DNA of 6,102 bases from Coxiellaceae bacterium UBA1530 (lineage in GTDB: Bacteria > Pseudomonadota > Gammaproteobacteria > Coxiellales > Coxiellaceae). Every line of letters begins with the position of its first letter. Within the stretch, counting starts at the first letter, position 1. The stretch is from assembly GCA_002323325.1 (NCBI GenBank), contig DCQA01000037.1:1-6102 (forward strand), read 5' to 3'. The notes below the pieces were generated by a model. It saw only the letters and a list, made by a program, of their open reading frames with translations, made no database searches and was not told the origin of the DNA. Positions 5,664 through 6,102 of the stretch are shown one piece after another. Position numbers and translations under genes: made by a program.

Positions 5664-6102
5664 TTACTTATTATCATCACTAGCTATTTTGTATCGCAAC
5701 CTATTGATAATAGTTATATTTTTTTCTTTAATTCTGTTATGCCTACCAATATACTGATAATCACCACTCGCTGATGCCAATGAACCTGTTCCGCCTATAA
5801 CGATACCTATTGTTTGGTTATTTGCGAGATCTCCTTCAGCCTCCTTAGAGGCGATACCAGTAGCTTTTATAAAAATACGATTCCCTTTATCTGTTTTAAA
5901 GATAGCGTATCCTGAAATACTTCCAGTTAAATCAACATAGTCGGTCAAAGCATAATAAGTCGCTGAAACAAGATTTTCACCATTACAAAGCTTGGTATTT
6001 TTCAGCTTTTGACTTTGCTCATGAATACGAATTATATGCCCTTTAACGTCTGGAACAGGTATTATTTTTTGCTGATCATAGCTTCTTTCATAATCATTGG
6101 GG
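5664..6102 (-). CDS. C-terminal 145 codons of an unknown protein, possible calycin/AOC-like beta-barrel (5' end outside window)
   Basis: The minus-strand frame is open from the window edge to TAA at 5666-5664. A TTG at 5948 could be mistaken for a start, but coding continues upstream through residues such as PVPDVKGHIIRIHEQSQK, so this is a truncated 3' part. The visible part alternates short beta-like strands with Gly turns. IKATGIASKEAEGDLANN is followed by IGIVIGGTGSLASASGDYQY, a GTG-x-x-A-x-A-x-G-x pattern like that of allene oxide cyclase/dirigent-type and related lipocalin-like barrels, where such a strand pair closes the barrel. The C-terminus is basic (INRLRYKI). If the resemblance holds, it may be a small secreted or periplasmic barrel of unknown ligand. 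No cofactor or catalytic motif is visible, and family assignment is weak. Confidence 0.65.
   Translation of the reverse strand, partial: PNDYERSYDQQKIIPVPDVKGHIIRIHEQSQKLKNTKLCNGENLVSATYYALTDYVDLTGSISGYAIFKTDKGNRIFIKATGIASKEAEGDLANNQTIGIVIGGTGSLASASGDYQYIGRHNRIKEKNITIINRLRYKIASDDNK

Noticed and set aside
5664..5948. A complete 94-codon gene starting at TTG 5948
   Set aside because: The same frame stays open to the window edge with protein-like sequence, so the TTG is an internal Leu codon of a longer gene.

Overview
The window reads as a low-to-moderate GC gammaproteobacterium, and several signs point to the order Legionellales (Legionella/Coxiella-like intracellular bacteria), though no marker gene here proves this. 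The signs are a large eukaryotic-style Ulp1-like cysteine protease, a tandem TTAA-type element upstream of it that matches the PmrA-box pattern used for Dot/Icm effectors, and a repeat-containing acidic protein tail at the left edge. The housekeeping genes (yaaA, a CAU tRNA, a hot-dog thioesterase, a FUSC membrane protein) are ordinary for gammaproteobacteria.

Layout. Bases 1-174 are the C-terminus of an unknown protein with two copies of an FEEFPxDFLxSF repeat (+). Bases 175-517 hold no recognised gene, only a doubtful 81-codon ORF. yaaA (518-1282, +) converges, with a 19-bp gap, on a 598-codon gene (1302-3098, -). The 238 bp upstream of that gene carry the PmrA-like box. Next is tRNA-Ile2(CAU) on the minus strand (3337-3413) with its own promoter. 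A DUF4442/PaaI-like thioesterase (3580-4068, +) and a FUSC-family membrane protein (4155-5219, +) follow, each with a short inverted repeat in its leader. A 444-bp gap (5220-5663) holds three strong hairpins. The right edge is the C-terminal 145 codons of an unknown minus-strand protein with a possible calycin-type beta-barrel.

The highlight is the 598-residue protein. It has every motif of a CE-clan (Ulp1/C48) protease: W-L-x-D, catalytic His and Asp, and Gln-x5-Cys-Gly. The Gln/Cys segment, normally last, is at the extreme N-terminus (Q15, C21), ahead of WLxD (216-219), H292 and D312. A stop codon two codons before the ATG rules out a longer N-terminus in this frame. This looks like a circularly permuted Ulp1-like protease, and with its promoter element it is a good candidate secreted effector acting on host ubiquitin or ubiquitin-like conjugates. 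That function is inference.

No clear operon links the genes. The effector candidate lies between yaaA and the 3' end of a tRNA gene, a common position for acquired DNA, but no att repeat, integrase or insertion sequence was seen.
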